Shown here: piece after piece, positions 15,215 through 22,935 of the stretch
Layout of the letters: each line of letters begins with the position of its first letter
Position numbering within the stretch: position 1 is the first letter of the stretch
NCBI GenBank assembly: GCA_036501845.1
Contig: DASXZO010000096.1
Coordinates: forward strand, 1 to 30,415
Direction of reading: 5' to 3'
From: JBBREP01 sp036501845
Lineage (GTDB): Bacteria > Actinomycetota > Acidimicrobiia > IMCC26256 > PALSA-610
Length of the DNA: 30,415 nucleotides
Position numbers and translations under genes: made by a program
The notes under the pieces: generated by a model
The model's database searches: none
Told to the model about the DNA's origin: nothing
The model's input: the letters and a program-made list of their open reading frames with translations, nothing else

Positions 15215-16084
15215 TCAGTCGGCGGTGCGGCGCTTGAAGAGTCTCGTCGCCACGACGGTGCACACCGCAAGGATCGCCAACGACCATGCGATTGACGCCA
15301 CGACCGGGTGCTGCATCGGCCACGCGTGGATCGTCTTCGACGGGTTGGGGTCGCCCCAGAGGTCGCGCACCGCCGCGGCGGCTGCGCTCACCGGGTTCCA
15401 AGCCGCGAGCGTGCCGAGCCACGCAGGCAGGTTGTTCGTCGGGACGAACACGTTCGACACGAACGCGAGCGGGAACAGGATGATCAGGCCGATCGACTGG
15501 GCCGACTCCGGGCCCTTCACCGCGAGGCCGATACACGCGCCGAACCAACTGAGCGCGTAGCCGAACAGCAGCGCGACGGCGAAGCCTGCGAGCAGACCGA
15601 GTGGGCCAGTGCTGGTACGCCAGCCCACGACGAGCCCGGCGAGGGCCACGAACACCGCGCACATCACGCTGGCGAGCAGGTCGGAGAAGGTGCGTCCGGC
15701 CACGATCGCAGAGCGGCGCATCGGGAGCGTGCGGAAGCGGTCGATGATGCCGGTGCTCATGTCGGTGCCCAGGCCCACGGCCGTGCCCATCGGCGCCGAC
15801 GTGACGAGGTTCATCATCAGTAGACCGCCGACGGCGAAGTCGGTGTACGACCCGCCCCCGGGAAGCACCATTGCCGCGCCGAACAGTTGCGTGAACAAAA
15901 GCGTGAACAGGATCGGTTGCACTGTGACGTCGGAAAGCTGCGCCGGCTCGCGGCACACGTGGATGAGATTCCGACGGGTGAGCACCACGGCGTCACGCCA
16001 CCAGTCGGACATGCGTGTGTGCGACTGCGTCGTCGACGCCGCAGTCGCCACAGTGTCGCGATCGAGTTCCTGAACGGCGGTCAT
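15215..16084 (-). CDS. ABC-2 type exporter permease (DrrB-like)
   Basis: The 289-residue protein has a hydrophilic N-terminus and about six membrane segments (for example PILFTLLFTQLFGAAMV, FAVALLFGYALSWFGACIG, IAWSLAILAVCTVVATRLF). The central RFRTLPMRRSAIVAGR loop and LIILFPLAFVSNVFVP are typical of ABC-2/DrrB permeases of drug or lipid exporters. The ATG overlaps the stop of the ATPase gene (ATGA, 16081-16084), so the two are translationally coupled and should form one transporter in the cytoplasmic membrane. The substrate is unknown; the divergent TetR gene suggests induction by a small molecule. A GAGGCCCCGGGCCTC palindrome spans the stop codon (15202-15216) and might help end transcription. 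Confidence 0.9.
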   Translation of the reverse strand: MTAVQELDRDTVATAASTTQSHTRMSDWWRDAVVLTRRNLIHVCREPAQLSDVTVQPILFTLLFTQLFGAAMVLPGGGSYTDFAVGGLLMMNLVTSAPMGTAVGLGTDMSTGIIDRFRTLPMRRSAIVAGRTFSDLLASVMCAVFVALAGLVVGWRTSTGPLGLLAGFAVALLFGYALSWFGACIGLAVKGPESAQSIGLIILFPLAFVSNVFVPTNNLPAWLGTLAAWNPVSAAAAAVRDLWGDPNPSKTIHAWPMQHPVVASIAWSLAILAVCTVVATRLFKRRTAD

Positions 16085-17079
16085 GCTGCCTCTCCCGACG
16101 TGTCGGTGTGGTCCGTGGTCTCGTTGGTGCCGTCTTCCGCCGCATGGCCGGTGAGTTGGAAGAACACGTCGTCGAGCGACGCTCGATGCACGGCCACCTC
16201 GTCGACGCTCACGCCGATGGCGCCGAGTTGCGCGACGACGCGCGACGCCAGTCCGGGCTCGTCGTCGACGGCGAGCGAGAACGTGCACCCGTCGTCGGAG
16301 ATTGTGGGCGCCCCGTTCGTGAGGCCGGCAAGCGCGTCGAAGGCGTCGACACGCGACGGCGGCGGCTGCGCGAGGCGCACGTCGAGTCGCTGGCGCCCGA
16401 CATGGGTCTTGAGTTCGTCGGGCGTACCTTCGGCGATCACCCGGCCGTGGTCGATCACCACGATGCGGTGCGCGAGCTGATCGGCTTCTTCGAGGTACTG
16501 CGTGGTGAGCAGCACGGTGACGCCACTCGCGCGCAGCTCGCGGATCACCTCCCACATCGCGGCGCGGCTCGCGGGGTCGAGACCGGTGGTGGGCTCGTCG
16601 AGGAACAGGATCGGCGGGCGGGTGACGATGCTGGCGGCGAGATCGAGGCGTCGCCGCATGCCGCCCGAGTAACCCTTCACGACGCGATCGGCCGCATCGG
16701 CGAGGTTGAACTGCGCGAGCAACTCCTTGGCCCGGCTGATCGCGGCGCGGCGATCCATGCGGCTGAGCTCACCGATCATCACCAGGTTCTGGCGGCCCGT
16801 GAGCGCCACGTCGACGGTGGCGTCCTGCGCGGTCACGCCGATACGCCGCCGCACCTCGGCGGCCTCGGTGACCACGTCGTAGCCGGCCACCCGGGCCACA
16901 CCCGAGTCGGGCTGCGACAGGGTGGTGAGGATGCGCAGGGCCGTCGACTTGCCCGCGCCGTTGGGGCCGAGCACGCCGAGAATCGAGCCCCGTTCGGCGT
17001 CGAGGTGGACGCCGGCGAGGGCCTGCGTGTCGCCGAAGCGCTTGGTGAGGCCACGGGCCTCGATGATGGTGTCGGTCAT
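16081..17079 (-). CDS. ABC exporter ATP-binding protein (DrrA-like)
   Basis: The 332-residue ATPase has Walker A GPNGAGKST (38-46), signature YSGGMRRRLDLA, Walker B ILFLDEPTTGLD, and the C-terminal extension with FxLTGHAAED usual for the daunorubicin-resistance DrrA family. It should power export by the permease encoded immediately downstream, with which it shares a 4-base overlap. It starts at ATG 17079. The spacer to the divergent TetR gene holds two copies of a 20-bp palindromic operator, so transcription is probably repressed by that TetR protein. The exported compound cannot be told from the sequence. Confidence 0.93.
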   Translation of the reverse strand: MTDTIIEARGLTKRFGDTQALAGVHLDAERGSILGVLGPNGAGKSTALRILTTLSQPDSGVARVAGYDVVTEAAEVRRRIGVTAQDATVDVALTGRQNLVMIGELSRMDRRAAISRAKELLAQFNLADAADRVVKGYSGGMRRRLDLAASIVTRPPILFLDEPTTGLDPASRAAMWEVIRELRASGVTVLLTTQYLEEADQLAHRIVVIDHGRVIAEGTPDELKTHVGRQRLDVRLAQPPPSRVDAFDALAGLTNGAPTISDDGCTFSLAVDDEPGLASRVVAQLGAIGVSVDEVAVHRASLDDVFFQLTGHAAEDGTNETTDHTDTSGEAA

Positions 17080-17114
17080 CGCAGCAGGTCCTTCGGTGGT
17101 GGCCTACACTCCCA

Positions 17115-17134
17115 CTTACCGGTCGTACAGTAAG
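17115..17134. promoter_or_regulatory. TetR-type operator, copy 1
   Basis: CTTACCGGTCGTACAGTAAG has inverted ends (CTTAC/GTAAG) around a 10-base centre. It lies between the exporter ATPase gene (start 17079) and the TetR gene (start 17175) and matches copy 2 in 17 of 20 positions. Confidence 0.78.
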
Positions 17135-17141
17135 CTAGGTG

Positions 17142-17161
17142 CTTACCGGTCGTCAAGTAAG
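17142..17161. promoter_or_regulatory. TetR-type operator, copy 2
   Basis: CTTACCGGTCGTCAAGTAAG is a second copy 27 bases from the first, start to start. The identical half CTTACCGGTCGT and the inverted ends in both copies argue for binding by the adjacent TetR protein, which would control both itself and the exporter. Confidence 0.78.
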
Positions 17162-17174
17162 TATTTGTGAGGAC

Positions 17175-17756
17175 ATGGCCGACACCCGAGCGCCTCTGCG
17201 AGAGACCCGAAATACCCGAGCCGAGATCCTCGCGGTCGCGTCAGAGCTGTTCATCGACAAGGGCTACGACGCCACGTCGTTGCGCGAGATCGCCGAGCGC
17301 CTCGGGATCACCAAGGCCGCGCTCTACTACCACTTCCGCAGCAAAGACGACATCCTGCTCGCGCTGTTGGAGCCGATTGGATCGATCGTCACCGAGTTGG
17401 TCGAGCGGCTCGAAACCGCGGGCGACGTGCAGGGCTGGGCCGACACACTGTCGTGGTTGATCGACTCGATGGGCGCAAACGTTGCCTTTTTCCGGCTGCT
17501 CGAGCGCAACCGGCACTCGGCCCAGGCGGTGCACGACACCCTCCACGAGACACACGACCACCTCCAGATGCACGAGCGAGTGCAAAGCGCGGTCCACAAC
17601 GCCGCCGCCGGACTCGGCGAAGAGATCCGCATGTTCGCGGCGCTCGGCGCGGTGACCGCGTTCGACGACTGGGCTCCGAAGCTGCTCACCGAGACGCCGC
17701 CCGAGGTTCTCCAGCACGAGCTGCGCGCGGTGGTGCGGGCGATTCTCGGAGTCTGA
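17175..17756 (+). CDS. TetR-family transcriptional repressor
   Basis: The 193-residue protein has the TetR N-terminal HTH (TRAEILAVASELFIDKGYDA, then TSLREIAERLGITKAALYYHF at about 34-54) and a helical ligand-binding C-terminal domain. TetR proteins release their operator when they bind a small ligand. It is divergent from the DrrA/DrrB-like exporter, with two matching operators in the 95-base spacer, so it probably represses the exporter and itself. ATG 17175 is chosen because the family sequence begins there; an in-frame GTG at 17139 would add 12 residues and overlap operator copy 2. The nearest GAGG is very close to the ATG (2 bases), so translation initiation may be atypical. Confidence 0.93.
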   Translation: MADTRAPLRETRNTRAEILAVASELFIDKGYDATSLREIAERLGITKAALYYHFRSKDDILLALLEPIGSIVTELVERLETAGDVQGWADTLSWLIDSMGANVAFFRLLERNRHSAQAVHDTLHETHDHLQMHERVQSAVHNAAAGLGEEIRMFAALGAVTAFDDWAPKLLTETPPEVLQHELRAVVRAILGV

Positions 17757-17814
17757 CCCGCACACCGTCACCGCGGCGTCTCCTTACCTGCACGCGCCCA
17801 TTTGGACCTACAAC

Positions 17815-17833
17815 TTAGGTGAGGTTACCCTTA
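17815..17833 (+). promoter_or_regulatory. DtxR/IdeR-type iron box over the Fe(III) importer promoter
   Basis: TTAGGTGAGGTTACCCTTA matches the 19-bp DtxR/IdeR consensus TTAGGTTAGGCTAACCTAA in 15 positions. It covers a -10-like TACCCT (17826-17831), which ends 6 bases before the ATG at 17838. Iron-loaded repressor bound here would shut off a leaderless transcript of the iron importer, the expected regulation for this gene type. Confidence 0.78.
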
Positions 17834-17837
17834 GTGC

Positions 17838-18872
17838 ATGGCTCGAGCGAGTGGTGCATTTTCGAAGCGCGTGGTCGCGACGCTCGCGACCGCCGTGGTC
17901 GCGTCCTCGCTGTTGGCCGCGTGCGGGAGTAGTGGAGGCTCGAACAGCCTGACCGTGTACAACGGCCAGCACCCGCAACTCACCCAGGCGATCGTCGCGG
18001 CATTCGAGAAGCAGACCGGCATCCATGTGAACGTGCGCACCGACGACGGCATCGTGCTTGCCAACGAGATCCTGCAAGAGGGATCGCACACGCGAGCCGA
18101 CGTGTACCTCACCGAGAACTCGCCCGAGCTGATGATGCTCACTCAGCGCGGCCTGCTGGCGAAGCTGCCCGCATCCGCGACGAGCCAGGTGCCGGCCAAG
18201 TACGACTCGCCCACGTCGAACTGGGTCGGTGTGGCGCTGCGCGTGTCGGCATTGGCCTACGCACCGTCGCGCATCTCGCACGCGCAGCTCCCCGCGAGCG
18301 TGATGGACCTCGCCCAACCACAGTGGAAGGGCAAGGTCGCGATCGCGCCCACCGACTCCGACTTCGTGCCGCTGGTCGGTGCCGTGATCGCGACGCACGG
18401 CGAATCGGCGGCGTTGAGCTGGCTGCGTGGCCTCAAGACGAACGCCTCGCTCTACCCGGACGACGAGTCGGTGGTGGCCGCGGTGGATCGCGGGCAAAAG
18501 GACGTGGGGATCATCAACCAGTACTACTGGTACCGCCTGCAGCTCGAGCAGGGCGCGGCCAAGACGCACAGTCGCCTCTACACGTTCCCGAACCAGGACG
18601 TTGGTAGCGTGGAGAACATCTCGGGTGCAGCGGTGCTCGCAGCGTCGCATCACCGCAGCAACGCCGATCGTTTCGTGGCGTTCCTGGTGTCGCCGACCGC
18701 GCAGCGAATCCTCGCCTCGGGCGACGACTTCGAGTACCCGACGCGCCCGGGCATCGCGGTGAACTCCGCCGAGCCGCCGCTGTCGCAATTGAATCCGGCA
18801 GTGGTGAATGTGGTGAGTCTCGGCAACGACCTCCCGGCCGCGAAGCTGTTGCAGCAGGCGGGATTGACCTGA
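17838..18872 (+). CDS. Fe(III) ABC importer substrate-binding lipoprotein (FbpA/SfuA-like)
   Basis: The 344-residue protein has a lipoprotein signal with lipobox LAAC (Cys29) and a periplasmic-binding fold. It starts SLTVYNGQHPQLTQAIV and contains GIINQYYWYRL with Tyr229/Tyr230/Tyr232, the adjacent tyrosines that bind ferric ion in FbpA/SfuA/FutA proteins. It should bind Fe(III) outside the membrane and pass it to the permease and ATPase encoded by the next two genes. The permease GTG starts one base after its stop. The DtxR/IdeR-type box immediately upstream supports the iron assignment independently. There is no Shine-Dalgarno sequence; the -10-like TACCCT lies 6 bases before the ATG. Confidence 0.93.
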   Translation: MARASGAFSKRVVATLATAVVASSLLAACGSSGGSNSLTVYNGQHPQLTQAIVAAFEKQTGIHVNVRTDDGIVLANEILQEGSHTRADVYLTENSPELMMLTQRGLLAKLPASATSQVPAKYDSPTSNWVGVALRVSALAYAPSRISHAQLPASVMDLAQPQWKGKVAIAPTDSDFVPLVGAVIATHGESAALSWLRGLKTNASLYPDDESVVAAVDRGQKDVGIINQYYWYRLQLEQGAAKTHSRLYTFPNQDVGSVENISGAAVLAASHHRSNADRFVAFLVSPTAQRILASGDDFEYPTRPGIAVNSAEPPLSQLNPAVVNVVSLGNDLPAAKLLQQAGLT

Positions 18873-18873
18873 G

Positions 18874-20457
18874 GTGACGGTCGCGGCCGGCCGGCGCCGC
18901 TTCCCTTGGGTGCTCACCGCGTCGAGCATTGCAATCGTCGCGGCGTTGCTCGCGCCGCTCGTGCTCGTGGTGGTGCAAGCTGCGCAGAGCGGCTGGTCGA
19001 ACGTGTGGGAGGTGCTCGACCGCTCGTACGTGGCGACGCTGCTGTGGAACACGGTGCGCCTCGCCGCGGTCGTCACGCTGCTCGCCGCGATCATCGGCAC
19101 CGGTGCCGCGTGGCTCACCGAACGCACCGCGCTTCCAGGCCGGCGGCTGTGGGCGGTGCTGCTCATCATCCCCGTAGTGATCCCCGACTTCGTGCTGTCG
19201 TGGAGCTGGTCGTCGGTGTTCGACGCGGTGCATGGATTCAACGGTGCAGTGCTGGTGATGACGTTGCACCTCTACCCGCTCATCTACCTGCCGATGGCGG
19301 GGGCGTTCCGCTCGGCCGACCCGGGCCAGGAAGAGGCGGCGCGCGGCCTTGGTCTGTCGCTCTGGCGCGTGTGGTGGCGGATCAGCGTGCGCCAAGCACG
19401 CGCCACGCTGCTCGGCGGTTGCCTGCTCGTATGCCTCGCGTTGCTCTCGTATTACGGCGCGTTCGAGAATCTCAGATACCAGACGTTCACCACCGCGATC
19501 TTCGGTGAGCTGCAAACGCAGTTTTCGCCGGGCGTGGCGTCGTCGATGTCGCTCGTGCTCGTCGCGATCTCCCTGTTCGTGCTCGGCGGCGAGGCCGTGT
19601 TCCGCGAGCGCGGTCGTGTGGATCGCACGGGCCCGTTGGCGCAGCGCGCGCTCATGCCGATACCACTGAGCGGGTTCCGCAAGGCGCTCGCGCTTGCAGG
19701 CATCGTCGCGCTCGTGGCGCTCGCGCTCGGTTTCCCGATCGGCATCGTGGGCTACTGGATGGTGGTGGGACAGTCGTCGGGGCTTCCGGCCGCAGTGTCG
19801 CTCGGCTCGGCCGTCGGCTACACGGTTGCGTACAGCGCGCTTGCCGCCGCGCTCGCGACCGCGCTGGCGTTGCCGGTCGCGATGCTCGCAGCACGCCATC
19901 GCCGTCGCTGGGCGGCCGCGCTCGAACGCTCCACGTTCGTGGTGCAAGCGATTCCCGGTGTGGTGGTGGGGCTCGCGCTCGTGTTCCTCACCAGTCGCTA
20001 CTTGTTCTCGCTGTATCAGAGCCCGGAGCTGCTCGTTGCCGCGTACGCGCTGATGTTCTTCCCGCTCGCGCTGGTGGCGATGACGGCGTCGGTGTTGCGG
20101 GCATCGCCGCGCCTCGAAGAGATCGGCCGCTCGCTCGGCAAAGGCCCGGTTGCCGTGCGGCTCCGCGTCACGCTGCCCTTGCTCGGCCCGGGGCTCGCGG
20201 CGGCGTTCTGCTTCGTGTTCCTGTCGGCGGCCACCGAGCTCACCGCCACACTGCTGCTCGTGCCCACCGGTGTGCAGACCCTCGCCACCCAGTTCTGGGC
20301 GTACGCCGAAGAAGGCGTGTCGTTTGGCGCGGCCGCTCCCTACGCGGCCACGATGATCGCGTTGTCGGCCGTTCCCGCATACTTGCTCAGCCGTTGGTAC
20401 GACCATCGCTTCCGCGGCGACCCGAGCGGACGGTCAGCACTCGAAGCCTTGACGTGA
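18874..20457 (+). CDS. Fe(III) ABC importer permease, two fused domains (FbpB-like)
   Basis: The 527-residue protein has about twelve membrane segments in two halves. Each half carries an EAA loop for docking the ATPase: EEAARGLGLSLWRVWWRI (first) and EEIGRSLGKGPVAVRLRVTL (second). This fused form is usual for the FbpB/SfuB family. It forms the channel for ferric ion delivered by the lipoprotein encoded just upstream. GTG 18874 is used because it begins directly after the upstream stop and gives a short N-terminus before the first membrane segment. Its stop overlaps the GTG of the ATPase gene (GTGA), so the three genes form one translationally linked operon. Confidence 0.93.
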   Translation: MTVAAGRRRFPWVLTASSIAIVAALLAPLVLVVVQAAQSGWSNVWEVLDRSYVATLLWNTVRLAAVVTLLAAIIGTGAAWLTERTALPGRRLWAVLLIIPVVIPDFVLSWSWSSVFDAVHGFNGAVLVMTLHLYPLIYLPMAGAFRSADPGQEEAARGLGLSLWRVWWRISVRQARATLLGGCLLVCLALLSYYGAFENLRYQTFTTAIFGELQTQFSPGVASSMSLVLVAISLFVLGGEAVFRERGRVDRTGPLAQRALMPIPLSGFRKALALAGIVALVALALGFPIGIVGYWMVVGQSSGLPAAVSLGSAVGYTVAYSALAAALATALALPVAMLAARHRRRWAAALERSTFVVQAIPGVVVGLALVFLTSRYLFSLYQSPELLVAAYALMFFPLALVAMTASVLRASPRLEEIGRSLGKGPVAVRLRVTLPLLGPGLAAAFCFVFLSAATELTATLLLVPTGVQTLATQFWAYAEEGVSFGAAAPYAATMIALSAVPAYLLSRWYDHRFRGDPSGRSALEALT

Positions 20458-21533
20458 GCACGATCACCTGCCGGCAGATCACGAAGTCGTTCGGCGACAC
20501 GCGCGTGCTCGACGACCTCGACCTCGATGTGCCCGACGGTGCCGTCGTCACGTTGCTCGGTGAGTCGGGGAGCGGCAAGACCACGCTGCTGCGTTTGATC
20601 GCCGGTTTCGAACGGCCCGACACCGGCACCATCGCGATCGACGGCGAAGTCGTCGACGCGCCACAGCGGTTCGTGCCCCCCGAACGCCGCCGCGTCGGTT
20701 TCGTGGCCCAGGAAGGCAACCTGTTCCCGCACCTCACGGTCGCTCGCAACATCGCGTTCGGATTGCCGCGAGCGGATCGAGCCTCGGGCCGGAACTCGGG
20801 TCGTGTCGACGAGATGCTGCAACTCGTGGGGCTCGACGGGCTCGGCAAGCGCTACCCGCACGAGCTCTCGGGTGGCCAGCAGCAACGCATCGCACTCGCT
20901 CGTGCGCTCGCGCCGCGCCCGCGCCTCGTGCTGCTCGACGAACCGTTCTCGTCGCTCGACGCCGGCCTCCGAGCGTCGCTGCGGCGCGACGTGATGGAGA
21001 TCCTGCGCGCCCGGCGCGCCACCACTGTGTTCGTCACGCACGATCAGTCCGAGGCGCTGTCGGTCGCCGACTTGGTGGGACTCATCGACCACGGCCGCAT
21101 CCGCCAGTTCGCCGCGCCCGACGCGCTCTACGACCGTCCTCGCGATCCGGCGGTCGCTCAGTTCCTCGGCGAGGCCAACATCATGCCGGGCGCCGCAGCC
21201 GACGGCGATGTCGACACCGTGCTCGGTCGCTTGCACCTCTCCGACGAAGATCGCGCGCAGCGCGGGCCGGTCGCCGTGCTCGTGCGCCCGGAACAGTTGC
21301 GAATCGTGGCCGAAGCAGCGACGGACGGCGGGCGCACGTTCGTCGGCACGTCGGGCACGGTGGCGCATCGTGAGTACTACGGGCACGACAGTGTGGTGCT
21401 CGTGCGACTCGACGGCTCCGACGTGACGATGCGCGTGCGCTGCCCGGGCGCGGCCCGCTTGGCGTTGGGTGATCGCGTGGCGCTCGCCGTGGATGGTGAC
21501 GTCATCGCCTGGCCGGCCGGCGAAGCCGGCTGA
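20454..21533 (+). CDS. Fe(III) ABC importer ATPase (FbpC-like)
   Basis: The 359-residue ATPase has Walker A GESGSGKTT (36-44), signature LSGGQQQRIALARAL, Walker B LVLLDEPFSSLD, switch His in VFVTHDQSEAL, and a C-terminal TOBE-like domain from about residue 240 (GEANIMPGAA onward). This layout is that of the FbpC/PotA group of import ATPases. GTG 20454 overlaps the permease stop; the longer in-frame ATG at 20394 would lie inside the permease gene and adds unrelated residues. It ends the iron-importer operon, with a terminator hairpin over its stop codon. Confidence 0.93.
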   Translation: MSTITCRQITKSFGDTRVLDDLDLDVPDGAVVTLLGESGSGKTTLLRLIAGFERPDTGTIAIDGEVVDAPQRFVPPERRRVGFVAQEGNLFPHLTVARNIAFGLPRADRASGRNSGRVDEMLQLVGLDGLGKRYPHELSGGQQQRIALARALAPRPRLVLLDEPFSSLDAGLRASLRRDVMEILRARRATTVFVTHDQSEALSVADLVGLIDHGRIRQFAAPDALYDRPRDPAVAQFLGEANIMPGAAADGDVDTVLGRLHLSDEDRAQRGPVAVLVRPEQLRIVAEAATDGGRTFVGTSGTVAHREYYGHDSVVLVRLDGSDVTMRVRCPGAARLALGDRVALAVDGDVIAWPAGEAG

Positions 21534-21539
21534 GTTTTT
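21516..21539 (+). terminator. Intrinsic terminator of the iron-importer operon
   Basis: GCCGGC (21516-21521), loop GAA, GCCGGC (21525-21530), then TGAG and TTTTT (21535-21539). The stem includes the last sense codons and the stop codon TGA directly follows it. The hairpin plus T run fits a classical Rho-independent terminator, although the stem is short. Confidence 0.65.
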
Positions 21540-21681
21540 CCGACGGTGGGCGCGTCTCATCCGCCTCGGCCCTGTACAACTCCAGTTCTGCGTACGTCCT
21601 CGAGCCGGGCAATCGCCGAGGATGAGGGTCCGGCGCGTGGCGAACTCGTACGCTGCGCGCACAGCATGCGGAGGGCGGCGA

Positions 21682-22935
21682 GTGCCAACAGCGCACGACG
21701 GTGCCCAGTGGGATGTCGAGCGGGATGTCGAGCGGGTCGAGCGCGTCGGGCTCTCGTGGCCCGGCAAAACGGCTGCGGCGCGTGCCGCACACACGAGCGC
21801 GGCCGCGACGCTGATCCCCGCACCCGACGCATCTCTGGACTGGAACACCACGGGCCACACGATCATCGAGGGTGACAACCTCGACGTGCTGAAAGCGCTC
21901 CGGCCCGGGCTCGACGAAACCGTGAAGCTGATCTACATCGACCCGCCCTACAACACGGGGCGCGACGTGCTCTATCCCGATCGTTTCGACCACGCGGCCT
22001 GGCTGTCGATGATGTATCCCCGCCTCACCCTCGCGCGCGAGCTGCTGCGGCCCGATGGCTTCATCTGCGTGTCGATCGGCAACGAGGAGCTCGCGCACTT
22101 GCGGCTGCTCCTCGACGAGATCTTCGGCGAGGAGAACTTCGTAGCCCTCATGGTCCGGCGCGCGATGCACACGGTGCGCAACTCGAGCAAGGACTTCAAC
22201 CACCACGCCGACTACGTGCTGATGTACGCGCGCGACAAGGCGTCGTACGAGGGCGACAGGCGGCGCTACTTGCGCGAGGCATTCGACAAGCGCTCGAAGT
22301 ACACCAAGGACGACGGCGACGGTCGGGGCCCGTACAAGCTCGACCCCATCTGCGCGCGCAACTACAACCGCCCCTATCGCTTCGTGTTCGGCAACGGCGT
22401 GGAGTGGGAGGCGCCCCAGGGCTCGTACCCGCGTTACAGCGAGGCGACGTTGCGGCGCATGGACGGCGAGGGCCGCATCGGGTTCGGCGGCAAGAACCCG
22501 ATGGCCAAGCGATACCTCGCCGACGTGCAGGAAGGCCGCCCACCCGACACGATCCTCGATGCCAATAAGGTGGGATTCAACCGTGACGGCACCCGCGAGC
22601 TACGTGCCGCGCTCGGCGAGGACAAGGCGTTCCCGCAACCAAAGCCGGTCGCGCTCGTGCGATACCTGATCGATCTCGTGTGTGATCGCGACTCGCTCGT
22701 GCTCGACTTCTTCGCGGGGAGCGGCACCACCGGCGAGGCGGTCGTACGCGCCAACGTCGCCGACGGCGGCACGCGCCGATACGTGCTGGTGCAGATCGCC
22801 GAGCCGTTCCCGTCGTCCACACGCTTCGCGACGATCGCCGACCTCACGCGGGCGCGCATGCGCGGCGTGCGCGACCTACTGCGGGCCGAGGGAGTGGACG
22901 TCGACTGCGGCTTCCGTGCCATGGTGTCGCAGTGA
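21682..22935 (+). CDS. Type III-like (Mod) DNA methyltransferase, no restriction partner nearby
   Basis: The 417-residue protein has beta-class order: catalytic motif IV DPPYNTG (87-93) first, then the S-adenosylmethionine motif FAGSGTTG (344-351). GHTIIEGDNLDVLKAL, GFICVSIGNEEL and GTRELRAALG resemble type III Mod proteins. It should methylate adenine (N6) in a specific DNA sequence, unknown. At 417 residues it is shorter than EcoP15I-type Mod proteins (about 640), and no Res helicase/endonuclease gene is in the window, so it looks like an orphan methyltransferase. The GTG start at 21682 is set by GGAGG seven bases upstream; the longer open frame has no family match. The early codons contain a 12-bp tandem repeat. 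Its stop overlaps the GTG of the GST-like gene. Confidence 0.85.
   Translation: MPTAHDGAQWDVERDVERVERVGLSWPGKTAAARAAHTSAAATLIPAPDASLDWNTTGHTIIEGDNLDVLKALRPGLDETVKLIYIDPPYNTGRDVLYPDRFDHAAWLSMMYPRLTLARELLRPDGFICVSIGNEELAHLRLLLDEIFGEENFVALMVRRAMHTVRNSSKDFNHHADYVLMYARDKASYEGDRRRYLREAFDKRSKYTKDDGDGRGPYKLDPICARNYNRPYRFVFGNGVEWEAPQGSYPRYSEATLRRMDGEGRIGFGGKNPMAKRYLADVQEGRPPDTILDANKVGFNRDGTRELRAALGEDKAFPQPKPVALVRYLIDLVCDRDSLVLDFFAGSGTTGEAVVRANVADGGTRRYVLVQIAEPFPSSTRFATIADLTRARMRGVRDLLRAEGVDVDCGFRAMVSQ
21710..21733 (+). repeat. 12-bp tandem repeat in the methyltransferase N-terminus
   Basis: GGGATGTCGAGC occurs twice without a gap (21710-21721, 21722-21733), followed by the partial copy GGGTCGAGC, and encodes the repetitive peptide DVERDVERVERV. 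The unit is a multiple of three, so copy-number change would not shift the frame. Confidence 0.85.

Noticed and set aside
18514..20406. 630-residue minus-strand open frame opposite the iron permease gene
   Set aside because: Very rich in Arg, His and Glu with no domain; a shadow of the permease coding sequence.
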